Shown here in pieces: positions 52,555 through 63,514 of a stretch of DNA of 64,000 bases (the stretch's first letter is position 1; every line of letters begins with the position of its first letter). The DNA comes from Rana temporaria. Lineage: Eukaryota > Chordata > Amphibia > Anura > Ranidae. The notes below the pieces were generated by a model. That model did no database searches. It saw only the letters and a list, made by a program, of their open reading frames with translations, and was not told the origin of the DNA. Location: positions 397,895,483 through 397,959,482 of the forward strand of contig NC_053489.1 of assembly GCF_905171775.1 (NCBI RefSeq), read 5' to 3'. A program made the translations under genes and the position numbers.

Positions 52555-53525
52555 GAGTTTGCTTGTTGCTGCATCACAATGTAGTCTTTAGGGTGTAGCA
52601 TTTTGACAAATTCTATGTAATGAGGCAGATCACTGATATCAATAACTTTGTAGTGTAGTAATCTATATATTAAAGTATTCACCGCCTACTACTTGCAAAG
52701 TAACAATTGTGTCTCAGGGCAAATGCTAACATTTTCTAAAAAAGAAAAATGTCTCATGTATAAAGAAAAATATTAATGTTATTGCCTGTAGCAAGTAAAC
52801 TAATACTTGCCAATGTCATATATTTTTTCAGTGTGAAGTGTGGAAAGCCATAGAGGTATTAGCTCAGCAACATTTTATAACACATTAAACAGTAACATTC
52901 TCTTTCAGGGGCTGATACAGCAGGGAGGCATTAATCTAAGATTTGAGTGTCAGCTGTTGACCTTGTTTAAGAATATGAAACAACTTTATTTTATGTGTCA
53001 AAGAAGAACATATCCCATAGGAAATTTCAAATGTGCTGTTCTACCTACTCATTTCCCTTTTTATATGACTTCACACCCTATCAATAGGATATATGATACC
53101 ATATGCTAGGGTAAGATAAAAGAGAGTGGGTGTAGTTGTCAGAAATGCTTAAATGGATATAGAAATGTTAACTGTAGTTTTGTTCCCAAGATAATGAATA
53201 AAACTTGTATTCATGAAATGAATTGATAAACCCTTTTTCCAATTTAATAAAAACAACACATTTAAAGTATATACTTTATTCCCAGGGAAGTCGTCCTGAT
53301 TTCCAAATAATACATTTGGACTTCAAATCAGATATAAAATTGTAAACCTTTATTGACAAAATAGTTGTATTCAAAAGATCCCTTTTCAGTATATGCTAAC
53401 TCCGTCCTATGAACTTTAGCTAACAATTCCTGTACTACAACGCGTAGTTCATTCTACTAGAATAAATACCAGGAACAATTCTCCTATTGTCTTCTCCATT
53501 TTTGTTGTGTTCATTGTGCACATAC
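52555..53525. other. No gene recognised
   Basis: About 970 bp of apparently unique AT-rich sequence. The ORF at 52840-53109 has no recognisable domain and is probably chance. Confidence 0.4.
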
Positions 53526-54136
53526 TTAACCACTTGAGCCTGGGAAGGTTTTACCCCCTTCCTGACCAGAACACTACCAATTTGGCACTGCGTTGCATAA
53601 CTGACAATTGCGCACACTGTTCGACACTGTACCCAAAGGAAAATAGAGCTTTCTTTTGGTGGTATTTGATCACCTCTGCGGTTTTTATTTTTTGTGCTAT
53701 AAACAAAAAAAGAGCGTCAATTTTAAAATATATATATATTTTTAACTTTTTGCTACAGTATAATAAATATCCATAAAAATGTGTTTTTTAAAAACAATTT
53801 ATTTTTCCTCAGTTTAGGCCAATATGTATTCTTCTACATATTTTTGGTATAAAATCGCAATAAGCGTATATTGATTGGTTTGCGCAAAAGTTATCGCGTC
53901 TGAAAACTATGGGAAAGATTTTTGGCATGTTTATGGCATTTTTATTATTATTTTTTTTACTGGTGATCTGCAATTTTTTAGCGATGGACAGATTGGAGAC
54001 TTTTGACACTTTTATGGGACCATTGACAATAATGCAGCGATCAGTGCTATCAAAATGCACTGATTACTGTGTAAATGTCACTGACAGGGAAGGGGTTACC
54101 ACTAGGGGTCGATCAAGGGGTTAAACGTGTGTTCAC

Positions 54137-54655
54137 TGTGACGGTATCGGTATGATATCCCCGTCAAGCATTCCCTCCTCTCCATACAAGAACATCACAG
54201 GATTCCCCACACATGCGTCAAGACTGGATGCTGGAACCAAGACACTTTATTGACACAAAAACTCAGCTTATATGTGGTTACAGCCTGTTAGGAACGCCCC
54301 CCTCACACAGTGGGGTTTCCCATACAGATTATAGGAGACAAGTCGGAGCCGACCATGCAGACACGTTTCTTTAGATAAAGACATCAGGGGAGTTAATTAC
54401 TACACTGAAGCAATCAGAATAATTAACATACTACTTCTCTAATCATTTAGCCTGATGATACAATACACATCTTTTAAGGGTAAACACAGATCTTCTTTAC
54501 ACAACACAATAGATCAATTAACCTTTAGAATAGTGAGGGGACATTAGCACGTCAATAACCTGTCAGAGGAATGAATCACACATGAAATTCCTTTCTACAT
54601 CTACCCATGGCTAGCAGGGAGCAGTACACTGAGACATATAGGCAAATGTATCACA
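54137..54655 (-). repeat. 3' LTR of copy B
   Basis: In plus orientation it reads TGTGACGGTATC to ATGTATCACA. It appears identical to the LTR at 56788-57306. Confidence 0.95.
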
Positions 54656-54814
54656 ATGGCCCCCCTTTTGCTCCCTGCTCCGGCAAATCCGGTTGGACCT
54701 TTCCTGGTCCAGTAGGGTTGACGGGTTTAGAGCTTTTAGTCCGAGGTTAACTCTGTTTGGCATGACTGACCTCCCTTGGCAACTGCTTCAGACTCAGGTA
54801 TGTCACCGGGTCGT

Positions 54815-54856
54815 CAGATCACACGCCGGTCAGTCCCCAAGTCTTTGTGCGATCTG
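54815..54856 (-). promoter_or_regulatory. Conserved GAUC hairpin of copy B
   Basis: Same 10-bp stem and 22-base loop as 9947-9988 in copy A, on the minus strand. Confidence 0.4.
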
Positions 54857-55047
54857 CAAAGTCACCAGAAGTCAGTGTGAAGACAGCGAATGGGTCTGTG
54901 CGCCGCCGTCTAGGTGTCCCGCTATGGGAGGGGCAGGTTATGGCTCTGAAGTGACAATCACAGGAGATTCATAAAAAGAAAAAGTTATATTTGTTGAAAT
55001 GCTGTAGCACTGGTGCTCAGAGTCCGGGGGGGGGGGGGAGAGGGGAC

Positions 55048-56661
55048 TCAGAGCCCCATAAGGTCAGCCACCCCCTGCTCCCTCCGCAGCCGCCGGTTCT
55101 CCTCTTTGAGCTTCTCCAGCTCCATCTCCAGTTCATGGAGCCTGGGGGGGTCAGCCCGCTGTGACCTCAGGTGGTTGTTCTCCTCCTCCATGCGGCTTAT
55201 GTACTCCTCCAGCTCTATGTACTCACGGATCAGATCCTGCTTGCTCATGTCCTGCAGGCTTTCCACGTGGTCCTTCATCATCAGGAACTGGGTGGTGGTG
55301 TAAGGGGCCACCGGTGGGCCCTTGGCGAACATCTCGGCCCGCATCTGGGGCGCCCGCTGCGATTCCATCTCCTCCAGTCGCTTCTTCTCCTCCCAGGTCC
55401 GCTGGTTATATGACTTCCAGGACCTCTTCTTCTTGAAGGATGGCCGGCGGTGCCTCTTTCTGCCCAGCTCCCTCCAGGGCCCCTCCGGCTCAGGGCTGGA
55501 GCCCATGACCAGCTGACAATGGTGTTCCCTGTTGTCCGTAATAGCAGATTGTACCATGAGGGCTTCGTAAGGGGTGCCCAATGGTTCTTCCCGACCCAGC
55601 TCCTGGGGATCCCAAGCCGAGTCTACACAATGGGCTGCTGCTGGGGGGCGGTACCCAGGTTGAGACCAATTTGACCTGGTGTTGTCATTCATGGGGCAAT
55701 TCTGCTTGAAGTGACCCAACTGTTTGCACCGGAAGCAGCGTTGTTCGTTGTCCTCCTGGCGTGGATAGCGAGGGCTAGATGTCACCGGTCTGTTAGGAGG
55801 TTGGTATCTAGCGGCTGGTGGGTGTGAGGGCGCCGTTGGTCGTGGAGGTTGTACCCGTGGTGTGACCTGGTTTGTCTTGCGAGTATCCGCATATTCATCC
55901 GCCAACTTCGCGGCCTCTGGTAGAGTCATGGGCCTGCGATCTCTCACCCAATCTTTGACATCCGTCTGGATGTGATTGTAAAATTGCTCCAGGAGCATTA
56001 GTTGCAAAATGTCCTCTGCGGTGGTGGCCTGGCTGCTGTTAACCCAGTTAGAGGCCGACAGGGACAGCTGGCATGCCCACTCCGCATAGGAGTCTTCCGT
56101 GGTTTTGCGTGAGTCCCTGAACTTCTGTCGGTGGGACTCTGGGGTTACTGCATAACGAGCCAGGAGCACTTCTTTAACCCGGGCGTAGCTATGGATATCC
56201 TGATCTGGCACGGTCCGGAAAGCATCAGAAGCTTTGCCTGACAGTTTGCCTGACAATATTGCAACCCACTCTCTTCTAGCTATTCGGTGCAGGTTACATT
56301 GTCGCTCAAAATCCGCCAGGTAGTTATCAATTTCACAGTCCTTTTCATCAAAAGCTTTAAAAGCGCTAAACGGAATCTTCCTTGCGTCTGCTGTGCTGTA
56401 CTCACTGTTCGGAGAAGGTGCGGCTGCTTGTTGGACTGCTGCCAGTTTTAACTGTAGTTCTGCGTCCCTTATTTGCTTATCCTCCTCCGCTAACAGGTCC
56501 ATCACTTTCAGCACCACATCCGGCGTTGGGTTCGGGCCGAACCACGCTAGCTTCTCTCTCATTAGCTTGTTGGCTGGTGATTCCTCCTCCTGAATCACTG
56601 GTGTATCCATCTCTTGTACTGCTGGCGTTGCTGCAATCCCGTCCTCCTGGTCTATCTCCAT
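55048..56661 (-). CDS. Gag polyprotein fused to a HEXIM-like module (copy B)
   Basis: I start at ATG 56661, shared with ATG 8102 of copy A; the open frame continues upstream to about 56781 without another ATG. This gives 537 residues. It has the same order: SCAN-like capsid region, CCHC knuckle (CFRCKQLGHFKQNC), linker, then the HEXIM-like basic stretch, RAEMFAKG, APYTTTQF and coiled coil (55461-55075). Relative to copy A it lacks 17 residues in the charged repeat before the capsid (the ELQKAKEIRDAELQ region) and has scattered substitutions. The basic motif reads KRHRRPSFKKKRSW, closer to HEXIM1 than copy A is. No stop or frameshift, no pol. Confidence 0.94.
   Translation of the reverse strand: MEIDQEDGIAATPAVQEMDTPVIQEEESPANKLMREKLAWFGPNPTPDVVLKVMDLLAEEDKQIRDAELQLKLAAVQQAAAPSPNSEYSTADARKIPFSAFKAFDEKDCEIDNYLADFERQCNLHRIARREWVAILSGKLSGKASDAFRTVPDQDIHSYARVKEVLLARYAVTPESHRQKFRDSRKTTEDSYAEWACQLSLSASNWVNSSQATTAEDILQLMLLEQFYNHIQTDVKDWVRDRRPMTLPEAAKLADEYADTRKTNQVTPRVQPPRPTAPSHPPAARYQPPNRPVTSSPRYPRQEDNEQRCFRCKQLGHFKQNCPMNDNTRSNWSQPGYRPPAAAHCVDSAWDPQELGREEPLGTPYEALMVQSAITDNREHHCQLVMGSSPEPEGPWRELGRKRHRRPSFKKKRSWKSYNQRTWEEKKRLEEMESQRAPQMRAEMFAKGPPVAPYTTTQFLMMKDHVESLQDMSKQDLIREYIELEEYISRMEEENNHLRSQRADPPRLHELEMELEKLKEENRRLRREQGVADLMGL
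55075..55461 (-). other. Captured HEXIM-like domain (copy B)
   Basis: The same 129-residue module as 9347-9733. The core from the basic stretch to the PYTT segment is almost identical in DNA to copy A. The acidic region is missing at the same place, so the deletion predates the split of the two subfamilies. Confidence 0.92.
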
Positions 56662-56787
56662 TGATTCCGCTATGATGACCCTCTTGGTTTTGTTGCTAGC
56701 AATCCTTCCAGTAGTTCTCCCAGTGTCTGCTTGGAATCCGGGTGTGAAGGAGAGTAGAAGGGAAGATCCCGCTGCTGCCAACCAATT

Positions 56788-57306
56788 TGTGACGGTATCG
56801 GTATGATATCCCCGTCAAGCATTCCCTCCTCTCCATACAAGAACATCACAGGATTCCCCACACATGCGTCAAGACTGGATGCTGGAACCAAGACACTTTA
56901 TTGACACAAAAACTCAGCTTATATGTGGTTACAGCCTGTTAGGAACGCCCCCCTCACACAGTGGGGTTTCCCATACAGATTATAGGAGACAAGTCGGAGC
57001 CGACCATGCAGACACGTTTCTTTAGATAAAGACATCAGGGGAGTTAATTACTACACTGAAGCAATCAGAATAATTAACATACTACTTCTCTAATCATTTA
57101 GCCTGATGATACAATACACATCTTTTAAGGGTAAACACAGATCTTCTTTACACAACACAATAGATCAATTAACCTTTAGAATAGTGAGGGGACATTAGCA
57201 CGTCAATAACCTGTCAGAGGAATGAATCACACATGAAATTCCTTTCTACATCTACCCATGGCTAGCAGGGAGCAGTACACTGAGACATATAGGCAAATGT
57301 ATCACA
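56788..57306 (-). repeat. 5' LTR of copy B
   Basis: 519 bp, bounded by TG and CA. On the minus strand an AATAAA lies near 56900, followed by the short R/U5 part. Confidence 0.95.
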
Positions 57307-57647
57307 TTCACCTTAGCATGTTCTAACTGTGTGGGCATGTGAGTGACTAGGACAGAAGCCATATCATTTTTTTCTACTTCGTAGGAAGAAACAATATGGC
57401 TTCTCTCCTCTGACAGCACAGGGATTTGTGTGTTTACACACACAAGTACCCATGCTGGCGCTCGTGCACAGGATCGCGCTTGGCCGGTGGCGATCGTGCC
57501 CGCCAGCCAAGTGCATCGGTCCCCCTGCGTGCAGTGGGCATGTGCCCTCTGGTGGCCAAAAACGTGTAGGATGTTCCTGTACGGGATTTTGCCCAGCAGT
57601 GCCATTGTGCTGCAGTATATCTGCGTGACACGTCGGCAACTGGTTAA

Positions 57648-58204
57648 GTTGTCAATAGTACACACAGAAGTGTGACATAAAAAGTCACACATAAAATCAT
57701 CATACATGCAAATAACATAAACATTTATGAAACAAAGACAGTATGCAAATCAAATTTTTGATGTTTCAAAGCATACTAATAACAATGCTACTTACTAATA
57801 TGTAAGCAATAGGGATGGGGTTTGGGTTCACTATTACAAGGGATTCATGCATTGCAAACATTTTGCTGAAAACTTCACAGGTTCGTCCCCCGAAAATAAA
57901 GAACAAACCATAATGCTGAGCATAGTCTGCCCCTGCTAAGCATAGTCAAAATAACCAATAAACTGAAGGAATAGGCAACCCAAACCCCTCACTATATTAG
58001 GGTGGGTTTACAGCCGCCATATTGTCAGTATGTGGTGGTGGTGCTGTTAGTGAGAGCTAACAATTGTGTAAGAAGAGAGATTTCCATGCCTTTTGTTTGA
58101 CAATAGCTTGCCTATTAGCCCTATTAGGCTCCATTCCTATGGAACACGTTCACATTGATGCATTTTTTTGCCTCTGCATTTTTGGAAAGGGTTAGAGACT
58201 TTTT
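57648..58204. other. No gene recognised
   Basis: AT-rich sequence without credible ORFs or repeat ends. Confidence 0.4.
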
Positions 58205-59400
58205 TTAACCACTTAACCACAGCCCAGGAGGGTTTTACCCCCTGTAAGGGGTTAGCTCGGTAGCGGGGTGTGTGACCCCTTGGATGGGTTCACCACGAAC
58301 TGAATTTATACTGACAGGCAGTCGAAGACGGTTGGAAACAAAGATTTTGGTTTATTCTTCCATCTTGCTGGAAACAAGTGCAAGCATCCAAACAGCATAT
58401 ACAAAATCAAACATAAAATAAACCCTGGCCACTTGGGGGGTCTATCTTCACCACACAGGAACCTATCTATGGAGTCTGGCACAGCCTAGTGCTGGGCAGA
58501 CACTGCTGGTCATACAGCAGAAAAACAATAGTCTTTTGATTTTTATCACACAGAAAAATCAATCACCTCCTCACCTCCTCAGAAGACTTACTCACAAAGC
58601 CTCAGGATGCAGAAAATCAGTGGTAATCCTCTGGATTACTTATAGAGGCCTTAATTGCCTCATTCTGAACAGCTGAAGTTTTCCAACGCCCTTAGACCTT
58701 TTCTGGCTACTTTTGCAGCCGAAGCCTAATAGCAATTGGTGTATTGTCTAAACAAGGCAGAAATGTATGTCCCGTCTGTGACAACACCCACAGATTTACC
58801 TGACTTCCTGTCACACCCCTTAATGACCAGGTAATTTTTTGCGATACAGCACTGCCTTACAAATAAATATGAGGTCCTTTTTTCTGACAAATAGAGCTTT
58901 CTTTTGGTGGCATTTGATCACCTCTGCAGTTTTTATTTCTTGCACTATAAACAAAAAAAGGGTGGCAATTTAGAAAAAAACAATATTTTACTTTTTGCTA
59001 TAAAACACATCCAATAACATTTTTACAAAAATCGAAGTTCTTCATCAATTTAGTCCAATATGTATTCTGCTACATATTTTTGGTAAAAAAAATCTCAATA
59101 ATTGTATATTGATTAGTTTACGCAAAAGTTATCGCGCCTACAAACTATGGGATATTTATGGCATTATTATTTATTCTTTTTTTTTACTAGTAAAGGCAGC
59201 AATCAGCAATTTTTTGCGGGACTGCGACATTGCAGCGGACAAATCGGACACCTGACACTTTTGACACTTTTTTGTAAACCAGTGACATTATTACAGTGAA
59301 CAGTGCTTAAAATATGCACTGTTACTGCACTAATGACACTGACAGGGTAGGGGTTAAAGCCAGGGGCAATCAAAGTGCTAAGTGTGTCCCTAGGGGGACT
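58205..59400. mobile_element. TTAA-type element, split by a solo LTR
   Basis: TTAACCACTTAACCACAGCC begins at 58205. The family segment AATAGAGCTTTCTTTTGG is at about 58890 and CTACAAACTATGGGATAT at about 59140. The right terminus is not clear and the similarity fades near 59400. Confidence 0.65.
58243..58815 (-). mobile_element. Solo LTR, 573 bp
   Basis: Plus-strand sequence begins TGTAAGGGGTTAG and ends CCTGTCACA, flanked by CCCC on both sides. On the minus strand it has a TATA-like CTATAAGT and an AATAAA before the U5 end, so the LTR is reversed. It interrupts the TTAA element. Confidence 0.65.
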
Positions 59401-59429
59401 AACTGTGGACCCCGGAGCTGCCTAATAAA

Positions 59430-59990
59430 TTACTTTAAAAACCTGTGTAGTGTTTTTTATTGACATTTTCTTCCACCAGGTGAATGGGTAGGGGTACGTA
59501 TACTCATTCACATAGGGTGGGGGGTGCGGGATCTGGATTCTGATAAGCCCCCCTCCCGCAGACCCCGACAACCAACGGCCAGGGTTGTCGGGAAGAGGCC
59601 CTGTTCTCATCAACATGGGCACAGGGTGCTTTGGGGTGGGGGGCCGCAGGGTGCCCCCCTGCCCCAAAGCACCCACCCCTCCACTTTGAGGGCATGCAGC
59701 CTGGTACGGTTCAGGAGGGGGAGCGCTACTCGTCCCCACCCCCTTTCCTGACCGGCCGGACTGCATGCTCGTATATGGGTCTGGTATGGATCCTGTGGGG
59801 ACCCCCACACCATTTTTTCGGCGTAGGGGTTCCCGTTAAAATCCATACCAGACCTAAGGCCCTGTTATGCTCATGGAGGGGAACCCATGCCGTTTTTTTA
59901 TTTAAAATTTGGCGTGGAGTTCCCCCTCATGATAACAGCGGCAAGACTTCCCTCCCCTCTCAAAGGTCATCAAATCCGCAGATAAAACGC
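59430..59990. repeat. GC-rich unclassified interspersed repeat
   Basis: Contains internal inverted blocks (GTGCTTTGGGG / CCCCAAAGCAC; GGTCTGGTATGGAT / ATCCATACCAGACC). Opposite-strand ORFs of up to 128 codons have no recognisable domain and reflect GC-rich repeat sequence. Confidence 0.5.
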
Positions 59991-60163
59991 AAATGAACTG
60001 CTGAACAGCTGATTGAGAACTTGGCAAAGAAAACGAAGCTCAAAAATGCAACGCACCAGTGTGAATCCGGCCTAAGAGTTTAAATTTATGCAATCCGGCA
60101 GGCCCTTGCACTATATGATTTTGGTAAATCTGACAAAAATCTGCAGAAAATCTAATGGTGTAA

Positions 60164-60596
60164 TGCTGGTCATACACGGGTCGAATTTCGAAAAGAACTT
60201 TCTTTTGAAAATCAGAAAATTTGTGCACTTTGTGATCCGATGGTGCCACCATTGATTTCGAAATTCGACCGACCAAACCTTCAATTTCACCTCATGCTCC
60301 TACAGAAAATAATATTTGTGTCTGGGAACCTTTGTTTCTTTCCGGGAACCTTTGTTTCTTTCCAGGAATTTTCTTTTCTTGCACAAGTGCATTTCTTTTT
60401 TGATTACATTTCTCGCAGCATTCTCCCATCATTAATTAGAAAATCGTTTTTTTTTTTTGTTTTTTTTTTAATATCCAACATGTTGGATTATTAAAATTCT
60501 TTGCAGCCCACTAGTGGTGCGAAATACAAATGAAAATTCTTAGATAAGATTTTCGAAAGAAAGATCTTTCAAAATTCGACCCGTGTATGGCCAGCA
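60164..60596. mobile_element. Palindromic MITE, TAA duplication
   Basis: Starts TGCTGGTCATACACGGGTCG and ends with the complement GTGTATGGCCAGCA, flanked by TAA (60161-60163 and 60597-60599). Inner arms (AATTTCGAAA, GAAAGATCTTTC) also pair. PIF/Harbinger-type by target. Confidence 0.85.
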
Positions 60597-60599
60597 TAA

Positions 60600-61193
60600 G
60601 TAGGGTTTGTCAGGATTTCACTGCTGTCTGTGCGCCCAGTAATGATGATTTCCCCCAACTTCCTGTCTAGATAATGGGTGCCAGACAGAAAAGGAAACAT
60701 AAATAAAACTCTTCAATGTCAAAATAGCCAGTATGTATAATTTGACAAAAAAATTCAAAAGGCCTCAGTAAAAGTGGAATCTGCAGTAAAAATCATCAGC
60801 TAAAGTATGTACAAAATGTACCTCTAAAGAAGAAATTTGATTTTATACTTATCTTACCCCTGTTTTTCATTCTCCATTGCCTAGGTATGGGTGAAGTCAC
60901 AATCCTTCTGGCGAGGTCTACAGGAAAACAGAGCAGCCCAAATCATACAAGAAGAAACTCTAGACTAGTTTCTTCTCATGAGATTTGGCCCACTCTGCAT
61001 TTCCAAGAAGATGGGGGGTATGGTAAGTATAAATTTATGTGGAAGATGGGGGGAAAGGGTTATTATAAAATCTAAGTACCTTGGTCACATACTATCAATA
61101 AGGCCCCATTTATACGTAATTACTTTGTAAACGCTTGCAAAATCGCACATGCACTTACAAGGTGCACAAAAATCGTGTGCCGCTCATTTATTG
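60600..61193. other. No gene recognised
   Basis: No coding sequence. GGCCCCATTTATACG near 61101 looks like another decayed palindromic element end. Confidence 0.35.
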
Positions 61194-62370
61194 TTAACCA
61201 CTTCCATACCAGGCACTTACGCACCTTCCCGCCCAAGCCAATTTTCTGCTTTCAGCGCTTTCGCACTTTGAATGGCAATTGAATGGCGGTCATCCCTTTT
61301 CCCCCCACAAATAGAGCTTTCTTTTGGTGGTATTTGATCACCTCTGCGATTTTTTTTTGCGCAACATTTAAAAAAAAGACTGAAAATTTTGAAAAAAATT
61401 ATGTTTTTATTTTTTTTTGTTCATTTTTTTGTAAATAAGTAAGTTTTCTCTTTCAATTACGGGCACTGATATGGCGGCACTGATGGGCACCGATGAGATG
61501 GCACTGATGGACATCGATGAGGTAGTCCTGATGGGCACCGATGAGGTGGCACTGATGGGCACTGATGGCGGCGCTGGTATGCGGCACTGATGGGCAATCA
61601 TAGGCGGCACTGATGGGCACTCATAGGCGGCACAGATTGGCACTCATAGGCGGCACAGATGGGCACTCATAGGCGGCACAGATGGGTGGCACTGATGGGT
61701 ACTTATGGGTGGCACAGATGGGCACTGATAGGTGGGCACTGGGCATGGATGGGCACTGTGGGGTGGCACTGATGGACACTGTGGGGTGGCACTGATGGAC
61801 ACTGTGGGGTGGCACTGATGGATCCATGTTGCCAGTCAGTGCCCATTTGTGGGCACTGATTGGCATCTTTTTTTTTTACTGCCCTTTTTTTATTTTTTTT
61901 CCAGATTTTTTTTTTCCCCCTATTATTATTTTTTGCCCTTCCCTGGTGGTCCAGTGTGGGCTTCCCTGGTGGTCCAGTGTGGCGATCCGAGGGGGGCTGC
62001 GCTGATAAACAATCAGCGCAAACCCCCCTGTCAGGAGAGCCGCCGATCGGCTCTCCTCTACTCGCGTCTGTCAGACGCGAGTGAGGAAGAGCCATCAATG
62101 GCTCTTCCTGTTTACATCGTGATCAGCCGTGATTGGACACGGCTGATCACGTGGTAAAGAGCTGGTAAAGATCCTCTGCCTGAGGCTCTTTACCGAGATC
62201 GGAGATGCAGGGTGTCAGACTGACACCCTGCATCACCGATCGCCCCGCTGCGCTCACCCACAGGTGCGTGCAGGCATGAAATCCTGCAGGACGTCAATAG
62301 ACGTCCAGTCAGGATTTCAGAACCACTTCCCGGACGTCAATCTGTTATTGACCGGGCGGGAAGTGGTTAA
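61194..62370. mobile_element. TTAA-type element with an internal minisatellite
   Basis: TTAA at 61194-61197 and 62367-62370, ends CCACTTCCATACC and GGGCGGGAAGTGG. Contains the family segment AATAGAGCTTTCTTTTGG and a GGCACTGATGGGCAC array at 61458-61830. Confidence 0.85.
61458..61830. repeat. GGCACTGATGGGCAC minisatellite
   Basis: Imperfect tandem units of about 15-30 bp, with variants CACTGTGGGGTGG and CTCATAGGCGGCA in blocks. Minus-strand ORFs across it are by-products. Confidence 0.85.
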
Positions 62371-63511
62371 TGGCAACCAAACGCAGCAAGCAGGCGCACA
62401 TTTTTCCATGATATCCTGCAGGGTTTACAATGGAATTCTTGCCTAACCATAACTACTTTTAAAAATGTCCCTCCCCCTCCTACTTATCTGGTCTTCCCTA
62501 TGTAAAACAATATGTGTATACTGTACATACCTTTTTTTAGTCTGTGCTGTTCTGATCACATGATCCCATATGTCAGTGAGCAGCCAGCTGCAGGGGAGAG
62601 GAGTGAGCTCTCAACAATGGCTGGGAATTCCAGGATCGGTGATGTCATCCATAGGCTTCCATAGCCTAGTTGTTGTCAGCACTCTCCCCTGCAGCCTGTT
62701 GCGGGCAGCCCCAAAATATCTCCATGTGACACCTCTGGAATTGGATTTGTAGAGGTATTGTGGCACTGAACAATAAAGCAGAGTTCCACTAATTTCTGTG
62801 TTTATTAAAGCTTTTAATAAACACACACTCACCTGTCCCATGGTCCAGCGAAGCGGCCGCCCCAACCCTCGCCTCTCTCCTTTGCCTCTTTGCAAGGAGA
62901 AAGGTGGAGAGGAGATTGTCTGCTCGAGCCACCTAAGGGGCCAAAGCGGAAGTGGGAGCAGGTACCTGTCAAAACTAGGTACCTGCTCCCCCCTCAAAAA
63001 AAATGACATGCCAAGTGTAGAATGCTTAAAGTGGAACTCTCTATGGAAGAGCTGCACAAAAATTGTCGGTACAGGCATTGCTAGTGGAGTGAGATTAGTC
63101 TTTCTATTTTGCATTCTGTCCTCTAATGGCTGGTCTTCCTGTTAGGGGAGTGAGTGAGCTACAGCAGACTTGTCAACACCTGGTGAGCTTAAAAATTAAA
63201 CAGTGCTAGAAGGGTGATGAGATCTGTTCTGTTCTGCTTCAGCACTTTTATTACTTGCTATCTGTGCAAAGTGTACACAGTAGCTGCTGTGTCAGATTAC
63301 AGGAAAGCTGGGAGGTGGATATTCTCGCAGTACGTCCCTACGTTGGTGTTTGTGGCACAACAATTGTGTAACGTTAGTATGCAAGACAAGATCCTGGTAC
63401 ATGCCCTTTGGACAAAAAACAGACAAAAATTGGCCAACAATCGTACCATGTTCACGAGGCAAATCTACAAAATGCAAAAGGCACTAAAAATGCATAGGTG
63501 TGAATCAGACC
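62371..63511. other. No gene recognised
   Basis: Moderate-complexity DNA. Inverted ORFs (62611-63114, 62798-63145) have no recognisable domain. TGCATAGGTGTGAATCAGAC near 63490 resembles a Harbinger-like MITE end without a partner. Confidence 0.35.
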
Positions 63512-63514
63512 TTA

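Larger units (their letters stand above)
54137..57306 (-). mobile_element. Gag-only LTR retrotransposon, copy B
   Basis: A 3,170-bp element with two 519-bp LTRs (54137-54655 and 56788-57306) in which I see no difference, and target duplication TTCAC at 54132-54136 and 57307-57311. Same layout as copy A: primer site, gag-HEXIM ORF, conserved 3' region, purine tract. Its LTR sequence is clearly diverged from copy A outside short shared blocks, so it is a separate subfamily. The lack of LTR differences points to a very recent insertion. Confidence 0.95.
53526..57647. mobile_element. TTAA-type element split by the LTR retrotransposon
   Basis: Ends CCACTTGAGCCTGGG after TTAA 53526-53529 and GTCGGCAACTGG before TTAA 57644-57647. 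It contains the family segment AAATAGAGCTTTCTTTTGG. Without the insertion at 54137-57306 it would be about 0.95 kb. Confidence 0.8.

Noticed and set aside
52840..53109. Possible single-copy host exon (89 codons)
   Set aside because: No consensus splice sites fitting the frame and no recognised protein family.
59422..59996. Overlapping ORFs of 120-128 codons on both strands
   Set aside because: GC-rich interspersed repeat with inverted blocks; few stops expected, no domain recognised.
62611..63145. Overlapping ORFs of 167 and 115 codons on opposite strands
   Set aside because: No recognisable domain, no splice or promoter context; likely chance.
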